Part shown: positions 45,601 through 56,874 of the stretch, piece after piece
How the letters are laid out: every line of letters starts with the position of its first letter
Position numbering within the stretch: position 1 is the stretch's first letter
Assembly (NCBI GenBank): GCA_002104905.1
Contig: MCFE01000338.1
Span: 1 to 64,000, forward strand
Length of the DNA stretch: 64,000 nucleotides
DNA from: Basidiobolus meristosporus CBS 931.73
Taxonomy: Eukaryota > Basidiobolomycota > Basidiobolomycetes > Basidiobolales > Basidiobolaceae
Direction of reading: 5' to 3'
Translations under genes and position numbers: made by a program
Notes under the pieces: generated by a model
The model's input: the letters and a program-made list of their open reading frames with translations, nothing else
What the model was told of the DNA's origin: nothing
Databases searched by the model: none

Positions 45601-47312
45601 TCAACTGTGTATTTCCAGATATGCTCGTTCAATTCGGTTTGGCCGAAAGCTTTGGGCAACAAGCCTTGCCAAGGTGAGAAGGAACAGCATGTCACCCTGA
45701 GACATTAACTCCTGCCCAGCAGCGTAAGCCTCTTGTCTTCTCTTGACGAAATCTTCTTGCAATACTTGGGAGATGTGCTCAGGTATGTTGTAGTCAGTAT
45801 GACGAAAAGCCATCAGGTAAGCCCGGAACTTCTCCAATAAACATTCATCCACAGCGAATGGAGTCGCTGAGGTTGGCTCTAGCGGGACTACGCAATCCAC
45901 AGGCAAGAATGTTTTGGCATTGGACAAAACGATCAATCCAATGTTCACTGGAAACTTCATCTCGTAATACGGGAAAACGTAGGTCAGCTCCTGCGTCTGT
46001 AAAATCGAGTGCAGCTCGTTAATGTTGCGTACACCGGAGTCATTGAGGTTTCCTTCGTCAAGAGCCGTTTCATCGATCAGCAAGGTAGTCCCATCGGGTA
46101 CCTGGAGCATTCCGGATTTGAGGAACTCATCACTCTTGGGGGTAAATGAATTGTTGTTGAGCAGGCTAAGGGCAAGTGGCAAAGTGTAAAACTTCGGGAG
46201 GACAGATGTCAACACGTTGGCCAGATTGGAGGTGAATGATTTGAGTGGAACGCCACTCGAAGTAGCACCCTCCGGTAACGTATCAGGAACTTTGCAAATA
46301 TTGAGCGACAGATTTCCTAGACAAAGTCCGCTCTTACGTGTGTGAACGTAAGACATGAGCTGAAGCAACAGGAACTCGGCGGCTAGTTGATCACCGCCAA
46401 GAGACGAGGCTAAATATTCAATCAATTTCGAGCGAATACTCTCCGCTTCTTGGCGAAGCTCAGCCACTCGGCTTTCTGGAACGGTCTTTTCGTCGATTTT
46501 GCGGTAGACAATGGTGTGTAGGCATGGAACGGAAGTAGCATCAACGGGACTTTCGTTGACACCAAAGTCGGCATTCATTGTGTTCGGTGTGGCGGTGGAA
46601 GGAGTGGGTGGGGTGTAAACGCCGATGAATTCTACGATTTCTCCCACCTTGGGGCCTTCCTCGTTTCCATAAACCTTGACCAAGACCGGAAGGTGATCTT
46701 CTTGTGGAAAGGGATATCTTGATCGGATATTTGCTGGTGCCTCGTAGGTGTTCCCTCAATAGAAATTGATTGAGTCATCTCGCGAAGCTCTTCAATGCTT
46801 TGATCCTCCGATTTGGAGTTGGTGAACATGGTCTCCGCCTGGTTCTTCGCCCAAGTAGTCTCCCCAGGAATGGTGACGCAGAAAAAGAGTTGCTTCTCGT
46901 CCACGCGGTTATTGGGAGAGTCAAAGTGACGAACGAACTGTTCCGTTTCTTCTTCCAGGTCGACATCGGTAAACCGATGACAGTGATATACTTTTCCTCC
47001 GTTGCTCTTATCCGTAGACTCAAGTACGTCGATAAAGCATTCTTGGCCAAGGCTAGTATCCTGCACCATTCCCCGGAAACGGACCAGGGTGTTTCTCGAG
47101 AGTTGAGTCGTCGTTTGATATGTTAAAGAAGGGATCTGGCGTACTTTCTCCTCCGTGTTGAAGATGGAGTTAAAATACTCGGTGAAGCCACTGCTAGACG
47201 AACTATACTGCCCGTTGCCCCACGCGGCTTCAAAAACCTTTTGTAGCACTTCGAGCGGATTGTTGATGAATTCAAGCGTTTCTGAGGAGACCATATTGAA
47301 TGTGAGCGGCAA
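45601..47312 (-). CDS. MCMBP: mini-chromosome maintenance complex-binding protein, frame break inside
   Basis: Binds and unloads MCM helicase complexes during S phase. The N-terminal 5' frame (47312 to about 46720) carries NPLEVLQKVFEAAWG, TLVRFRGMVQDTSLG, KVYHCHRF and IPGETTWAKNQ. The second frame (about 46750 to 45601) carries RYPFPQEDHLPVLVKVYG, GEIVEFIGVYTP, LHTIVYRKI, AAEFLLLQLMSYVHTRK, GNLSLNICKVP and ANVLTSVLPKFYTLPLAL. Together they are a full ~570-aa MCMBP. No usable intron joins the frames, so a one-base indel lies in 46700-46755. It could be an assembly error or a real mutation. A shorter start at 47294 is also possible. Confidence 0.88.
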
Positions 47313-47548
47313 GTGAAAGAGGTTTAGAGTGTAGCTTGTTGAAATAGAAGAACAATAGTGTTGTTTTGATTCTCATTAATGAAAACAAAAACAAATTTTA
47401 AAATTTCCACCACAATTTGGCCTCTATTCACGAATGTGTTAATCACAATTATTCATAACATAAAAAGGGATTTGGTATAGTAGAATAAATCAATCACAAT
47501 ACATTTAATCATCAGATACAGCGTTGTCGATGCAAAGCAGGCAACAGG

Positions 47549-48262
47549 TTACTTTGCTTGAGATTTGAGGGCAACACATTTGTGCTTCTTGTATTCCCAG
47601 TCGATAGGGTCAACGTAATGTCCCTCCCTGAAGCAGTTCTCGCAGTACTTGTCGTTGTCGCACTCAGGGCATTCTACAGTAGCGTCTTCGTTGCATATAC
47701 AGCACCAGTTCTCTTCTTCTTTCAGGTCGGAAATCGACAGGGCTTTTGGTGGCGGGCCCAGGGCCGATTTATTATGTTCTTTTGAGGGAGACGAGACTGG
47801 TGGATTCTCTTTCAGTTCGTTTAAGCGTGTTTGTAGGTCACTATCGACCTTGAGCTCGATATGCTTGTATTTATTATTAAGAGATATTTCTTCGTTGACT
47901 TGGCGAATTAAGGTATCTTCCGCTAAAACATCTCCTGCCAAATCTTCCCTTCCCACAAAGGAGTCCACTACCTTATCAAGTTTGCCGGTATGAGCCGGAC
48001 TCAGATTTGGAACATCAGGTGAGATACCAAACTGCGTAGAGAAATCCTCCTCGCTTAACTCTAGTTCATTTAGTAATCTCTCTACCTCGTCCTGATCCAC
48101 CGCGGAATCCGGAACGGTGAAAGAACTATTCAAGACTACTGGCTTGTGTCCAAATACAGTGTTGAATCTTTTTTGAAGTTCCTCATCAGTTTCTTTGTAG
48201 TCGCCACCCTTCTTGAGACTTGCCAAACGAGCTTCTAGATCTTCGTCCTTCGACATAAGCAA
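47549..48262 (-). CDS. ANCHR (ZFYVE19)-like zinc-finger protein
   Basis: Single exon, 237 aa (a second ATG two codons in is also good). The N-terminal motif DLEARLASLKKG is like the MIM1-type motif of abscission checkpoint regulator ANCHR. A middle acidic coiled region holds VDQDEVERLLNELELSEED, and a second helix-rich part follows (NEEISLNNKYKHIELK). The C-terminus is a B-box-like zinc finger, WCCICNEDATVECPECDN with KYCENCFREGHY and KKHKC. The animal protein delays abscission with Vps4 and ESCRT-III. The function in this fungus is by homology only. Confidence 0.78.
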   Translation of the reverse strand: MLMSKDEDLEARLASLKKGGDYKETDEELQKRFNTVFGHKPVVLNSSFTVPDSAVDQDEVERLLNELELSEEDFSTQFGISPDVPNLSPAHTGKLDKVVDSFVGREDLAGDVLAEDTLIRQVNEEISLNNKYKHIELKVDSDLQTRLNELKENPPVSSPSKEHNKSALGPPPKALSISDLKEEENWCCICNEDATVECPECDNDKYCENCFREGHYVDPIDWEYKKHKCVALKSQAK

Positions 48263-48459
48263 AGCAATTTGAGGCAGGAATGAAAGTGACTGGAATAATT
48301 TCTAGTGACGTTTAGTATCCGCGAGGGGGGATATATATGGCAAAGTTCACATGATTTAGCCCAAGTTCAGGATTCTCGATTTTTTCCTTATTTTCAAGAA
48401 ACATTTAAATCTAAGAATTCCGGATCAATCCTTTCTTTTGAAAGCACCAAGTTATACCA

Positions 48460-49801
48460 ATGTCACAAACAAAGAGGAAATCTGACGAGGTTGATTATCT
48501 CTTTGACGAGGAGGATGAGGAAGAGCTTGTGCCTATCGAAGAGGATCACTCGAACGTTGATTTGGATCTTAGTAGTTTAGATACCAAGATTTGGCTGGTC
48601 AAGGTGAGGGGGTTTCCCATTTTGCCTGAGAATGCACCCTCGGACAATCTCATTCGAACAATCACCTTTCCTTAGGTCCCAAAGTTTTTGGCGGAGAAGT
48701 GGGATAAGATAGAGGAGGATGGTTTAGACATGGGCAAAGTGAGAATATTTGAAGCGTAAGTTTTATTCCCGTCTTTGCGGCTCTATCAAGTTTAGTGTCT
48801 GTCACCTGCTACAACGATTTCTCTTTAATTTTATGTGCCAGTCCACCAACCACTACTGGACGCCAAAAACCACCCAAAGTAACCCACCCTATCCTGTACT
48901 ATGATATTGTGAGGGCATTCAAACTTACTTGTGACTTTTGTTAGATTTCTCTGTTGATTCCAAATACGCCAACAACAACCGATATTCCTAGAGAGTACAG
49001 CATTCAGATCACCAACCAGCAGGTGCAAAATATGTACGTCTTCAAGGAGGACGGAAAGGCTGGAGGTAAGGGAACTGAGTATATGCGGAATAGGTGTACC
49101 TAATACTCGACTAACCGCATGAGCAGTTGCCGATTCGTTGGCCGGCACTGTACACCATGAGTGCGGAGTGGTACCAGTCTACAACGACGAATACCGCCGT
49201 ATTATGAGAGGCCGTCTGATGCAAGCTGGCAAGCCACAACGCTCGGTCAAAGTGTTGTCCGACAATGACAAGACCGCTATGTTACCAGCAGCACGTGCCA
49301 TGTCTGAATTTCGCGGAAACAGCTTCGTTAGTATCCGGCATGGCTGGGAACCTTTGAAACACTTGATTTACCTCCAAATCTGTTTGTAGAAAAAAGCGAA
49401 GCCCAACCCAGACTCCAAATCCATTCGTATGCCTCGAAACGAGCTTATGGATCTTCTATTCGAAGGCTTCGAGAAATATCCATACTGGACGCTCAAAGGC
49501 ATCATCGAGTACACGAAGCAGCCAGTGGTTAGTGAGCCGGTTCCTGACTTTGCTGATATTGCTTTGCCACTAACTTGGTTGACGTCAGTCGTATCTCAAA
49601 GAAGTGCTCAACGAGATCTGTATTCTCAACAAGAAGGGACCATATACCTCCATGTATCAGCTGAAGCCTGAATTCAAGAAGGCAGGGAAAGAGAAGAAAG
49701 AAGCTGATCAGTCAGGCGACGGCAAGGGCGATGAGCCGAATATTGACGAGGAGTTGGAGATGGATGACGACGACGACGACTTGGAAATGGTGGAGGTGTA
49801 G
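48460..49801 (+). CDS. TFG2: transcription initiation factor IIF, beta subunit (RAP30)
   Basis: Small subunit of TFIIF, which recruits RNA polymerase II to promoters. Seven exons: 48460-48603, 48676-48755, 48842-48878, 48945-49065, 49127-49326, 49390-49527, 49589-49801, giving 310 aa. Dimerisation part: TKIWLVKVPKFLAEKW and QNMYVFKEDGKAGVADSLAGTVHHECGVVPV. The linker has YRRIMRGRLMQAGKPQR. The C-terminal winged helix is RMPRNELMDLLFEGFEKYPYWTLKGIIEYTKQP then SYLKEVLNEICILNKKGPYTSMYQLKPEFK. An acidic tail ends in a Glu/Asp run. Length is between human RAP30 (249) and yeast Tfg2 (400). All phases agree. Confidence 0.93.
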
Positions 49802-50019
49802 CCGGACCTAACGATTGCGGAATATTTTCTCTTTGATGCATCTCCCTTCACCAACGTGTAATAGCTGAATTAGGCTACTTTCAGCAATATTAAGGTATGG
49901 GAGACCTGCCTATTTGTGCGAGGATGGGATTATCTCGTTTATTAAGGATGCTACTTGGTCAAAGTCTAATAAAAGAAGAAATCTACATATGTTACATCGA
50001 ATCGACTCCAACCATTCCC

Positions 50020-51566
50020 CTACATCACGAGCAACGTGTCGTAGTCATGCTCGCTGACCACAACCTCAATTGATTCCCCTTCGTTTTGAAACTGTTTCTC
50101 AAGCCTTGGTTTGAGTACGTGGTGAAGGTAGCTGCGTTCAGTATTTGGGTCTTGACCTGGCCACCCGAAAAGTTAGACTCGAACTCCAAAAAAAGGAATA
50201 ACCCAAAGTCCCCGCTTACATAGAATTACGCTCGTGCCCCTGGACGCAGCCATCAGCATGTCTTGACGGGACATTTCTCGAGTAAAATACACATCTGCTT
50301 TTACCGCGGCGAACACTGAAGGGTCTAAATAAACAAGAGTGAGGAGACGATAAAAACCGACACATCAGAGAAACTCCGCTTTACTTGAGCCGGCGTAGAT
50401 CCCGATGGTACGAATGTTTTGTGAAAAGACGCCATCCTGTTGCGCATGCCTTTGCGATGGCGCCACTCGTACATGCTTTACGCTGAGATTGAGTTTGAGT
50501 CGAGCCACTATCATATCAAGGGAGGTGGGGTGGCTTAACGTCAATATTCGGACCACTCCGGAGCCGTCGAGTTCTACATGGAATTTAGCTTAGATTGTGC
50601 AATTAATGAAGCTGCGGAAAACCCTACCGGTGGCACCAGGACTGAGGGCCATCGATGTGATGATTCCGTCTCCTAAAGCGCGACCCATCCAGTCACACAC
50701 TACGAAGAGCATCCATTAAGTTCGCGCATTATGTTACACAATATTGCATCCGTCACTAACCACCACCGTCACAATTGTCCAGAGCTGAGTGCGGCGAGTA
50801 CACTGATATTCCATTGACAATACAGTTCATAATCAACGCCTGGCGCTCATCCGCCATATTCAACCTCTTCAATGGTTCGAACATCGGGGGTCGATAAGAT
50901 ATGATGACTCCGACTTTGGGATCAGCTACAGCGTCATCTAGGACTTGTTTCGTCAGGTCAGTTGTCAAAATCACACGAGTAGCAAACTGACGAGTCTTCG
51001 GCGGCTCTGGAGATTCTAGTCAGTATAATGTTGCTAAGTGACTATGTGGTCCACGAAGAAATACCTATCAATAGTCCCACATTGTCCCAAGTTGTATCAG
51101 CGAGGGAAAGTGGGGCTATTATTTCCATGTGTCTCTCTACGCGAGATATCAGAGATTCGGAATTCGTCGAATTCATCACCAGATCGGGTGGAAATGTGAA
51201 GTGCTCCATAGATATCAAGGGTGGTGTAGGGCAGGATACCTGTATTGCGGAGGTTGGGGTTCGCGGGGTGGATGTTTGCGCATTCTCCAGCATAGAGCCT
51301 TCCAACAAAAGGCTCTCGTGCTTTCTAGGCGCAGACTCGTCTTGTGGAGGCAGCGTTCCAGTGAAATACTGGCAATTCTCCAAATGCTTTCTACAGTTGG
51401 CCTTCTTGTTAAGGATCTTCTGCTGAAAGGCCACCGTCTCCCCCTTTCTCTCCGCACAATATTTACATACTGCAAAACGATCCTTCTTGTTCGCCATCTC
51501 GTCTAACACTATGAAATGCTCGGAGAGTTCATGTCGAGGTCTACCGCGCTTTCTTACTTCTTTCAT
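50020..51566 (-). CDS. BED zinc finger fused to NIF3-family protein
   Basis: Six exons: 51566-51065, 51006-50764, 50699-50628, 50573-50385, 50324-50220, 50156-50020, giving 415 aa. The first exon encodes an AT-hook-like KRGRPRHELSEHFIVL and a BED-type finger (CKYC near residue 35, CRKHLENC near residue 58). After a Ser/Thr/Pro linker the same exon starts the NIF3 domain (RHMEIIAPLSLADTTWDNVGLLI). NIF3 motifs continue: VILTTDLTKQVLDDAV, IISYRPPMFEPLKRL, NGISVYSPHSALDN, IYAGSS, DVYFTREMSRQDMLMAA and VVVSEHDYDT. NIF3/YbgI proteins are hexameric dimetal proteins of poorly known function. The N-terminal finger would add DNA binding. The fusion lies within one open exon, so it is not a splicing artefact. 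Confidence 0.87.
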
Positions 51567-51874
51567 TTTTTAATACTCTATGGCTCCTTTTTCCTTCCAC
51601 TAAACTCTTCCCAGTCATTAACGCCTTGTTGCCGTCGCGGGATATCAACACACCAGCAGGCTCAGATGGAAGAAATTTTTGCAAATGCCGTCTCCACGGC
51701 TCGGAAATTAAGTTGCTAATCGAATTACTCATCCCATTGCCAACATGTTTCCAAATAGACAATTCCACAATATTCAATACCGAAATCGCGAGTTTAAATG
51801 CTCCACGAGTACCTAAGTTACTGGTATTGGTAATCTTCAATCTTGTCCATTAGCTGGTTATAGCTACTGAAGCA

Positions 51875-52862
51875 ATGACTGAAAACGCTTTGGTCCCTTG
51901 GAGGTTCTGTAATCCGTACGCCAACCAGAAATACGATCCGGTCAGATCGTTTATTTTTAACGGGCATGAAAGTAAGCGGGGTGTATATGTTGGTGTGAAT
52001 GACCGCTTACTTACCTTCTTCCAGTTGTCATACAACAGAATCAAGACCAGAAGATAGACATCACCCAAAACACCGGGAATATTGTGTGGGATGGGGTAAG
52101 AGTACTGAAATCGCCGGCGTGGTATATTGGCTAACTCTGAGGCCCGAGCAGGCTTATATTCTGTCGAGATTCATACAGAAGCATGTGAAAGTAAAGGGGA
52201 AGAGATGCGTTGAGCTTGGTGCCGGGACAGGCTTGGTGGGCCTCGTAACTTGGTCACTTGGTTTGTTAGCTGGCGACAAGTAATGGGCAGCGCCACATCT
52301 ACTAACCGACCAATTTGACAAAAAGGCGGAAAAGTAGTCCTAACAGAGATACCAGACTTGATAGAGCTGACACAGAAAAACGTCGAGTTGAATACTCGCG
52401 CCCTAGTTGGTGACCTTTCGGAAGAAGACGTTGATGTCAAAGTGCTGAGTTGGTACAGTGGTTGAGCGAAGATTCTTGAATGAAAGTGGTATTCAATCTT
52501 TACTACAGGGGGGATGAAGCCCAGATAAACGACCTGTCGCCCCCGTACGAAGTGATTCTAGGTTCAGAGATATTGTATCTAAAAGACTTCCACAAAGATC
52601 TGTTAAAGACACTTTGTCGATTGTCTGATTCGAAGACGGAGATCTATATGGTATATAAGGAACGAGGCTTGGGTGAAGAGAAGTTCTTTATGCTGGCTAA
52701 GAGGTTCTCCTTCGATATCGAACAGGTGACTACTCCCCCGCTCGCAGTGATAGCATCATTTTCCTCATCTCAATATTCTAGGTACCCAACGAAATGATCG
52801 ACGAAGAATTCCAAAACCAGCCGTATCGAGTGTTCAAGATGAAAAAGCTGGATGGGCCTTAG
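51875..52862 (+). CDS. METTL21/Efm-type lysine methyltransferase
   Basis: SAM-dependent methyltransferase_16 family, which methylates lysines on translation factors and chaperones. Six exons: 51875-51971, 52025-52095, 52152-52260, 52326-52452, 52509-52725, 52782-52862, giving 233 aa. Motifs: TQNTGNIVWDGAYILSRFI, motif I VELGAGTGLVGL, VVLTEIPDLIELTQKNVELN, and the post-II block EVILGSEILYLKDFHKDLLKTL (in place of the usual DxxY). Nearest relatives by pattern are METTL21A or yeast Efm6 and Efm7; substrate is not determinable. Head-to-head with the BED-NIF3 gene. Confidence 0.9.
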
Positions 52863-53005
52863 ATCAATGATCGTTTATACAGGTTATTTTTGTAAGAACA
52901 AAGCAGCCGAAGTGGATTGACAGGAGTCAAACTATAGAAATTAAATTTTTACAAAAAGGAGCTATTTGACGTTCTAGTGAGGTGGGAAATAAGCCAAAAT
53001 CTAAT

Positions 53006-53934
53006 CTAATCTCTCTTCTTGAATCTTTTCTTGAAATGCTTCCTGCCTCCAGCTTGTTTGGTTTCTTGAACCTCCAAGAACTTGCGCTTGAAGTAGCGTT
53101 TGGAATCGGTGTCAGCCATAAGCTCGCCCAGGATGGTTTCCTTGCGCTCTCTGCGCGTGAGACGAGCAGAGTAGAACTCTCCTGCACCCTCGATGATGGT
53201 TCCAACCTGGGAAAGACGAGAAAGGTTGGTACGGGTGCTGGTACATGGAAATCATTGCAAAGGTGAAGAGTACCTGGAAGTATTTTGGAAGTTCTTTGCT
53301 GTTATCCTTCTTGTAATGACGCTTAGGATCCAAAACATTTCTCAGCTTGATCAAAGTCAAATCCCTCTTCAACTCGTCGGTGATATCAGGTGCGGGCATG
53401 TCGAACCATTTCGCGCCAGCAGTCTTTTCCTTTTCCTAATGGCATCCAGATTGAGTCAAACTAACTCATTGTTGGGGAACTACTTCAAACGCAATCGGCA
53501 ATACCTTGGCAAGTTCTTTTCTGGTTGGCAACTCAGCCTTCAATAATTTCCGAGTTGGGAGCTTTTCGAGTGCCTTAGTTTGCTCAGCAGAAGCATCGTC
53601 ATCTTCCAAGGCCACGGCAGTATTCTTCATTTTAGAGACTCCCTTTTTTTTGGTCTCGATGTAAAGGTTCTCTTTGATTTTCAATCCAGAATCGAGCGAA
53701 GGGAACCTGTTATCTAGTTAAAAAATCTGCATATTTATCAGCTCTAGAAGCTACGCATAGATACCTCATGAGAGAAGGTTTCGGTTGTTTTCTGTAAGGT
53801 GGAGATGGTTTAGAATCTGGGTGATTTGCAGTAATTAGTGGTGTCGCAGCTTACTTGTTTTCCTGAGATTTCAAGTTCTGAGCAGCTGCATTGAGCAAAG
53901 CATCCAATTCAGTATCCTCGAACAGCGCAGCCAT
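53006..53934 (-). CDS. FCF2: rRNA-processing protein FCF2 (DNTTIP2 C-terminal domain)
   Basis: Nucleolar SSU-processome factor for early 18S pre-rRNA cleavages. Five exons: 53934-53855, 53791-53765, 53706-53505, 53435-53274, 53206-53006, giving 223 aa (yeast 217). It starts MAALFEDTELDALLNAAAQN, then a Lys-rich linker. The signature block is AKWFDMPAPDITDELKRDL, LRNVLDPKRHYKKD and PKYFQVGTIIEGAGEFYSARL, then RKETILGELMADTDSKRYFKRKF. It ends with a basic tail (GGRKHFKKRFKKRD). All intron phases agree. Confidence 0.95.
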
Positions 53935-54380
53935 GTTAACAGAAATGTACTAAGGAAAGTAGCAGTGTCGACTGGAGCCCAACACTTTAAACTCTGGTTA
54001 AATTCGTTTTCATCAAGTACACCATCTCCCAATGTTAGGAATTTTCTTTTTTTTTCTTTCTGGTCATAGTGGTAGGATTCATTCATGACGATTCCAGAAT
54101 ATTTGATTCCCGTCAAAACCCCCATTAGATTTATTCTGTTGTTCCCGAATAATTGAGGACCAACACCACCACACGAATATACAGATACCAACTTAGGGTC
54201 AAACCAGAGGTAGGAGTAACCAAATTCTACCTAGTCATTGCCCACGTATTGTCGTGAAATGTCATCTAACATGAAGTGGTTACTGAACATGAACAACATC
54301 CGAGGAGAACATGACTTTAATAATGCGAATAAAGTTGGAACAAAGTGAAGTGTTTATGAGAAAAAGACGATTTTCAGTAT
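53935..54380. other. intergenic
   Basis: Promoter of FCF2 and 3' region of NDUFB10. A 106-codon minus frame at 53871-54191 overlaps exon 1 of FCF2 in another frame and is not called. Confidence 0.45.
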
Positions 54381-54869
54381 CTAGCGATTTCCCTAGAACT
54401 AAACGAGAAACCAACAACGAGGTGTTAGGTGAGGTGAATATAGATATAGACCAACGCCAGAAAAGAGAACGTGTACTCACATCAGCCAAAGTGTCCTTGA
54501 TTTCTCTAGGGCCACGGACCTTGTTGGTGCGAAGGGATTTGAGATAGGCAAGTGCGAGGTGACGGCAGTTCTCGTAGTGGTTAACACCTTGAGTTCTATA
54601 ACATTCACGAAGTTTCTTTTTGACGATTCTCTCTTCCATTAATTTAACCCAGTCCTCACGAACCCTTTGGTTACGAGCAGCCAAGACAGCTAAAGACAGC
54701 AAAATCCAAGCGGAGGCAAAGCTTGGTTACATGGATGCACTTCTCGAACAGAGATAACTTAAGATATCTGGCTATTACCTTCGCGGTCATCTTTGTCGAC
54801 CTCCTCAATTTCAGGGACTTTGGGGTAGGTTTTGTGTTCGGGGTATTTCCAGCTCTCAGTGGCACTCAT
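54381..54869 (-). CDS. NDUFB10: NADH:ubiquinone oxidoreductase subunit NDUFB10-like
   Basis: Accessory subunit of complex I membrane arm. Exons 54869-54779, 54689-54481 and a tiny 54392-54381 last exon give 103 aa. Start MSATESWKYPEHKTYPKVPEI. Core is REDWVKLMEERIVKKKLRECYRTQGVNHYENCRHLALAYL, with two cysteines 14 residues apart typical of the family's twin-cysteine helices. If the last intron is not removed the frame runs on with unrelated residues to 54280, so splicing to GNR-stop is preferred. Length suits fungal homologues (~100 aa). It supports a complete complex I together with NDUFAF3. Confidence 0.85.
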
Positions 54870-55267
54870 GGTTTTTGTAAATCACTTTGATGGGGAGGTT
54901 AAAGATATAAATAAAAAAGAAAGCGACAGAGTTTCTTTCGTGGTTGAGAAATAATTACTGGGCTCACCTTTTGAAAGCTCTCGCCAATTTTCCACCAAGA
55001 AGGGTATTTCATCTGGCTCTCAATTCGAGTAAAAGTTGGAGCCCCATAAGCTTCCCCATCGCAATATGCGGATCTGACTCACCCCATGACCTTGGGAGTT
55101 ATGCAAGAAATAATCCCACTTCGTCTATCGGTACATAAACATATTCAGGATAGATTGAAATCCAAGTCACGTTCTTTTGTTTCTTTTTTTCTCTCAAGAT
55201 TTTGGGTGTGAAGTATCTGGCTTTCGGTGTACAGTCAATCCCTCTCTATTTTTTGGAAACTCTCACC
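54870..55267. other. divergent promoter region
   Basis: Upstream of NDUFB10 (minus) and RRP36 (plus). The RRP36 frame stays open for 22 codons above its ATG. No other gene. Confidence 0.45.
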
Positions 55268-56290
55268 ATGCCTCGCCAAGACGACGAAGAGATCTCTTTC
55301 GAACAACTAGCTAGAATCCAAAAGGAAATCGGCCTGAAAGAATTCCACAAAAAATTCAGAACGAAAGCACAAGAGGAAAGTGACGACGACGACGACGACG
55401 AGGAAGAGGTGGACATCAACAGCTCTGATGAGTTTTCTGAAGAATCCGACTCCGCTCCCGAAGAGGTCACCACCTCCAAGAAAGGAAGAGGAAGCAAGAA
55501 GAAGTACTCAAGAGTCCCTCTACTTCTCTTCAACGAGCCTCGACTAATCAGTGTTCTCGGAATTTTCGTTTAGGCCCATGGAAGTCACTTCGAAGAGACC
55601 GGTCAGTCGCTTCAGAAATGTTGTAGAGGGGCCAAAACTAGTACGTGTTATCATTTATTCTGCCGCCTGTCTCGTTCTACCTGGACTAACCCCCTTTCTT
55701 CTACAAGAAAACTCGTGATCCCCGCTTCGATAACCTATCTGGAAAATTGAATGAGGAGATGTTTGGTAAATCCTATCAATTTTTGGAGAACTACAAGTCC
55801 GATGAGCTGAGAATGCTCCGTGAGTCCATCGCTAAAGAGAGAGATCCTAAGCAAGTGGAGAAACTGAAGAGTCAGCTTCAGAGAATGGTATGTTGATGGA
55901 AACCCCAGCCCCGTAGGAGCATGGCGCGCTGACAACCCAGTTCTTTTTAGCAATCCCAACAAGCGGCCATGAAGGAGAAACATCGCAAACAAGAAATCAA
56001 GCACAGTAGAAAGAAGGCCGAAATGGAGATGGTTTCCAAGGGAAAGAAGCCATTCTTCTTGAAGAGATGTACGTATTTGTTCAAGTACCCAATCCGACTC
56101 TTCTTATAACAGCCTGCTGACACCTTCCCTTCCAGCCGAGCTCAAGAAACTGGAGCTTGTTGATAAATTCAAAAATCTCAAGGAAGCCGGTAGCATTGAC
56201 AAGGTTATCGAGAAGCGCAGAAAACACAATGCCGCCAAACAACACAAACGCATCCCCTTCAAGAGAAGAAGAACCGAAGGCGATCAATAA
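55268..56290 (+). CDS. RRP36: rRNA biogenesis protein RRP36
   Basis: Nucleolar SSU-processome component for 18S rRNA maturation. Five exons: 55268-55503, 55574-55640, 55708-55887, 55951-56068, 56136-56290, giving 251 aa. An acidic N-terminus (DDDDDDEEEVD run) precedes the RRP36 signature KKPMEVTSKRPVSRFRNVV and KTRDPRFDNLSG. A coiled helix follows (FLENYKSDELRMLRESIAKE, KEKHRKQEIKHSRKK), then KGKKPFFLKRSELKKLELVDKF and KRRKHNAAKQHKRIP. The first donor (GTACTC) is chosen because it rebuilds KKPMEV exactly. Starts in the context CACCATGCC. Confidence 0.95.
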
Positions 56291-56682
56291 TCCAGCAGCC
56301 ATCTATGATATTCTCATTTGTATTTTAATCTTGTTTTTGAGCTTAGAAGAATAGCAAATATGCTCGGGAATGTTTAGCTTAATTTATTGTGTTGCCTCAT
56401 CAAATGTATAGTGAAGTAAAATAAGGTTCATTTGCTCTGACCATTGTTGTTTGTAATGCTTGGAATGTTGGGGCTGCGATTATTGATTACGACGGTGTTA
56501 GCATGTACGTAAGAATATATAGCTACAATTACCGCCAGCTCATACATGGCTGAGTAGACTAGAATATCTAGTGCATAATAATCCACGCTGTAGTAATTTA
56601 AACCAAGAATTGCCAACATAATGAATACCCCTCTTGACTGATGAAATCGTCAGTGACATCAAGCTCTGTGTATTACATTTCA
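56291..56682. other. intergenic
   Basis: 3' region of RRP36 and promoter of the small secreted-peptide gene. AT-rich, no gene seen. Confidence 0.45.
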
Positions 56683-56874
56683 ATGAGGTTTACCACCATC
56701 CTCTTGCTCTCGGTCTCCGCCGCATCTTTACTCGCAGCATCACCCATGGACCGGGTGACCACAAACGGTGTCAGAGAAATCCGCTATTGGGAAAGTGAAC
56801 AATCCCCGGATGGGATATCTGTGGAGAGCTCTGTTGGTAAGGATGGAAAGGACGGCAAAGACGGTGAATCCTAA
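56683..56874 (+). CDS. small secreted peptide
   Basis: Open frame of 63 aa from the ATG at 56683. The signal peptide is MRFTTILLLSVSAASLLAA with probable cleavage at ASP. The mature ~43 residues have no cysteine and end in a collagen-like GKDGKDGKDGES repeat. No family is recognised. The clear signal supports coding, but its small size leaves doubt. Confidence 0.5.
   Translation: MRFTTILLLSVSAASLLAASPMDRVTTNGVREIRYWESEQSPDGISVESSVGKDGKDGKDGES

Noticed and set aside
51541-51840. 99-codon minus frame upstream of BED-NIF3 with segment EPAGVLISRDGNKALMTG
   Set aside because: Some resemblance to roadblock-type proteins crossed my mind, but it overlaps the BED-NIF3 start and shows no full domain. 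Not called.
53871-54191. 106-codon minus frame
   Set aside because: Overlaps FCF2 exon 1 in another frame; no homology.
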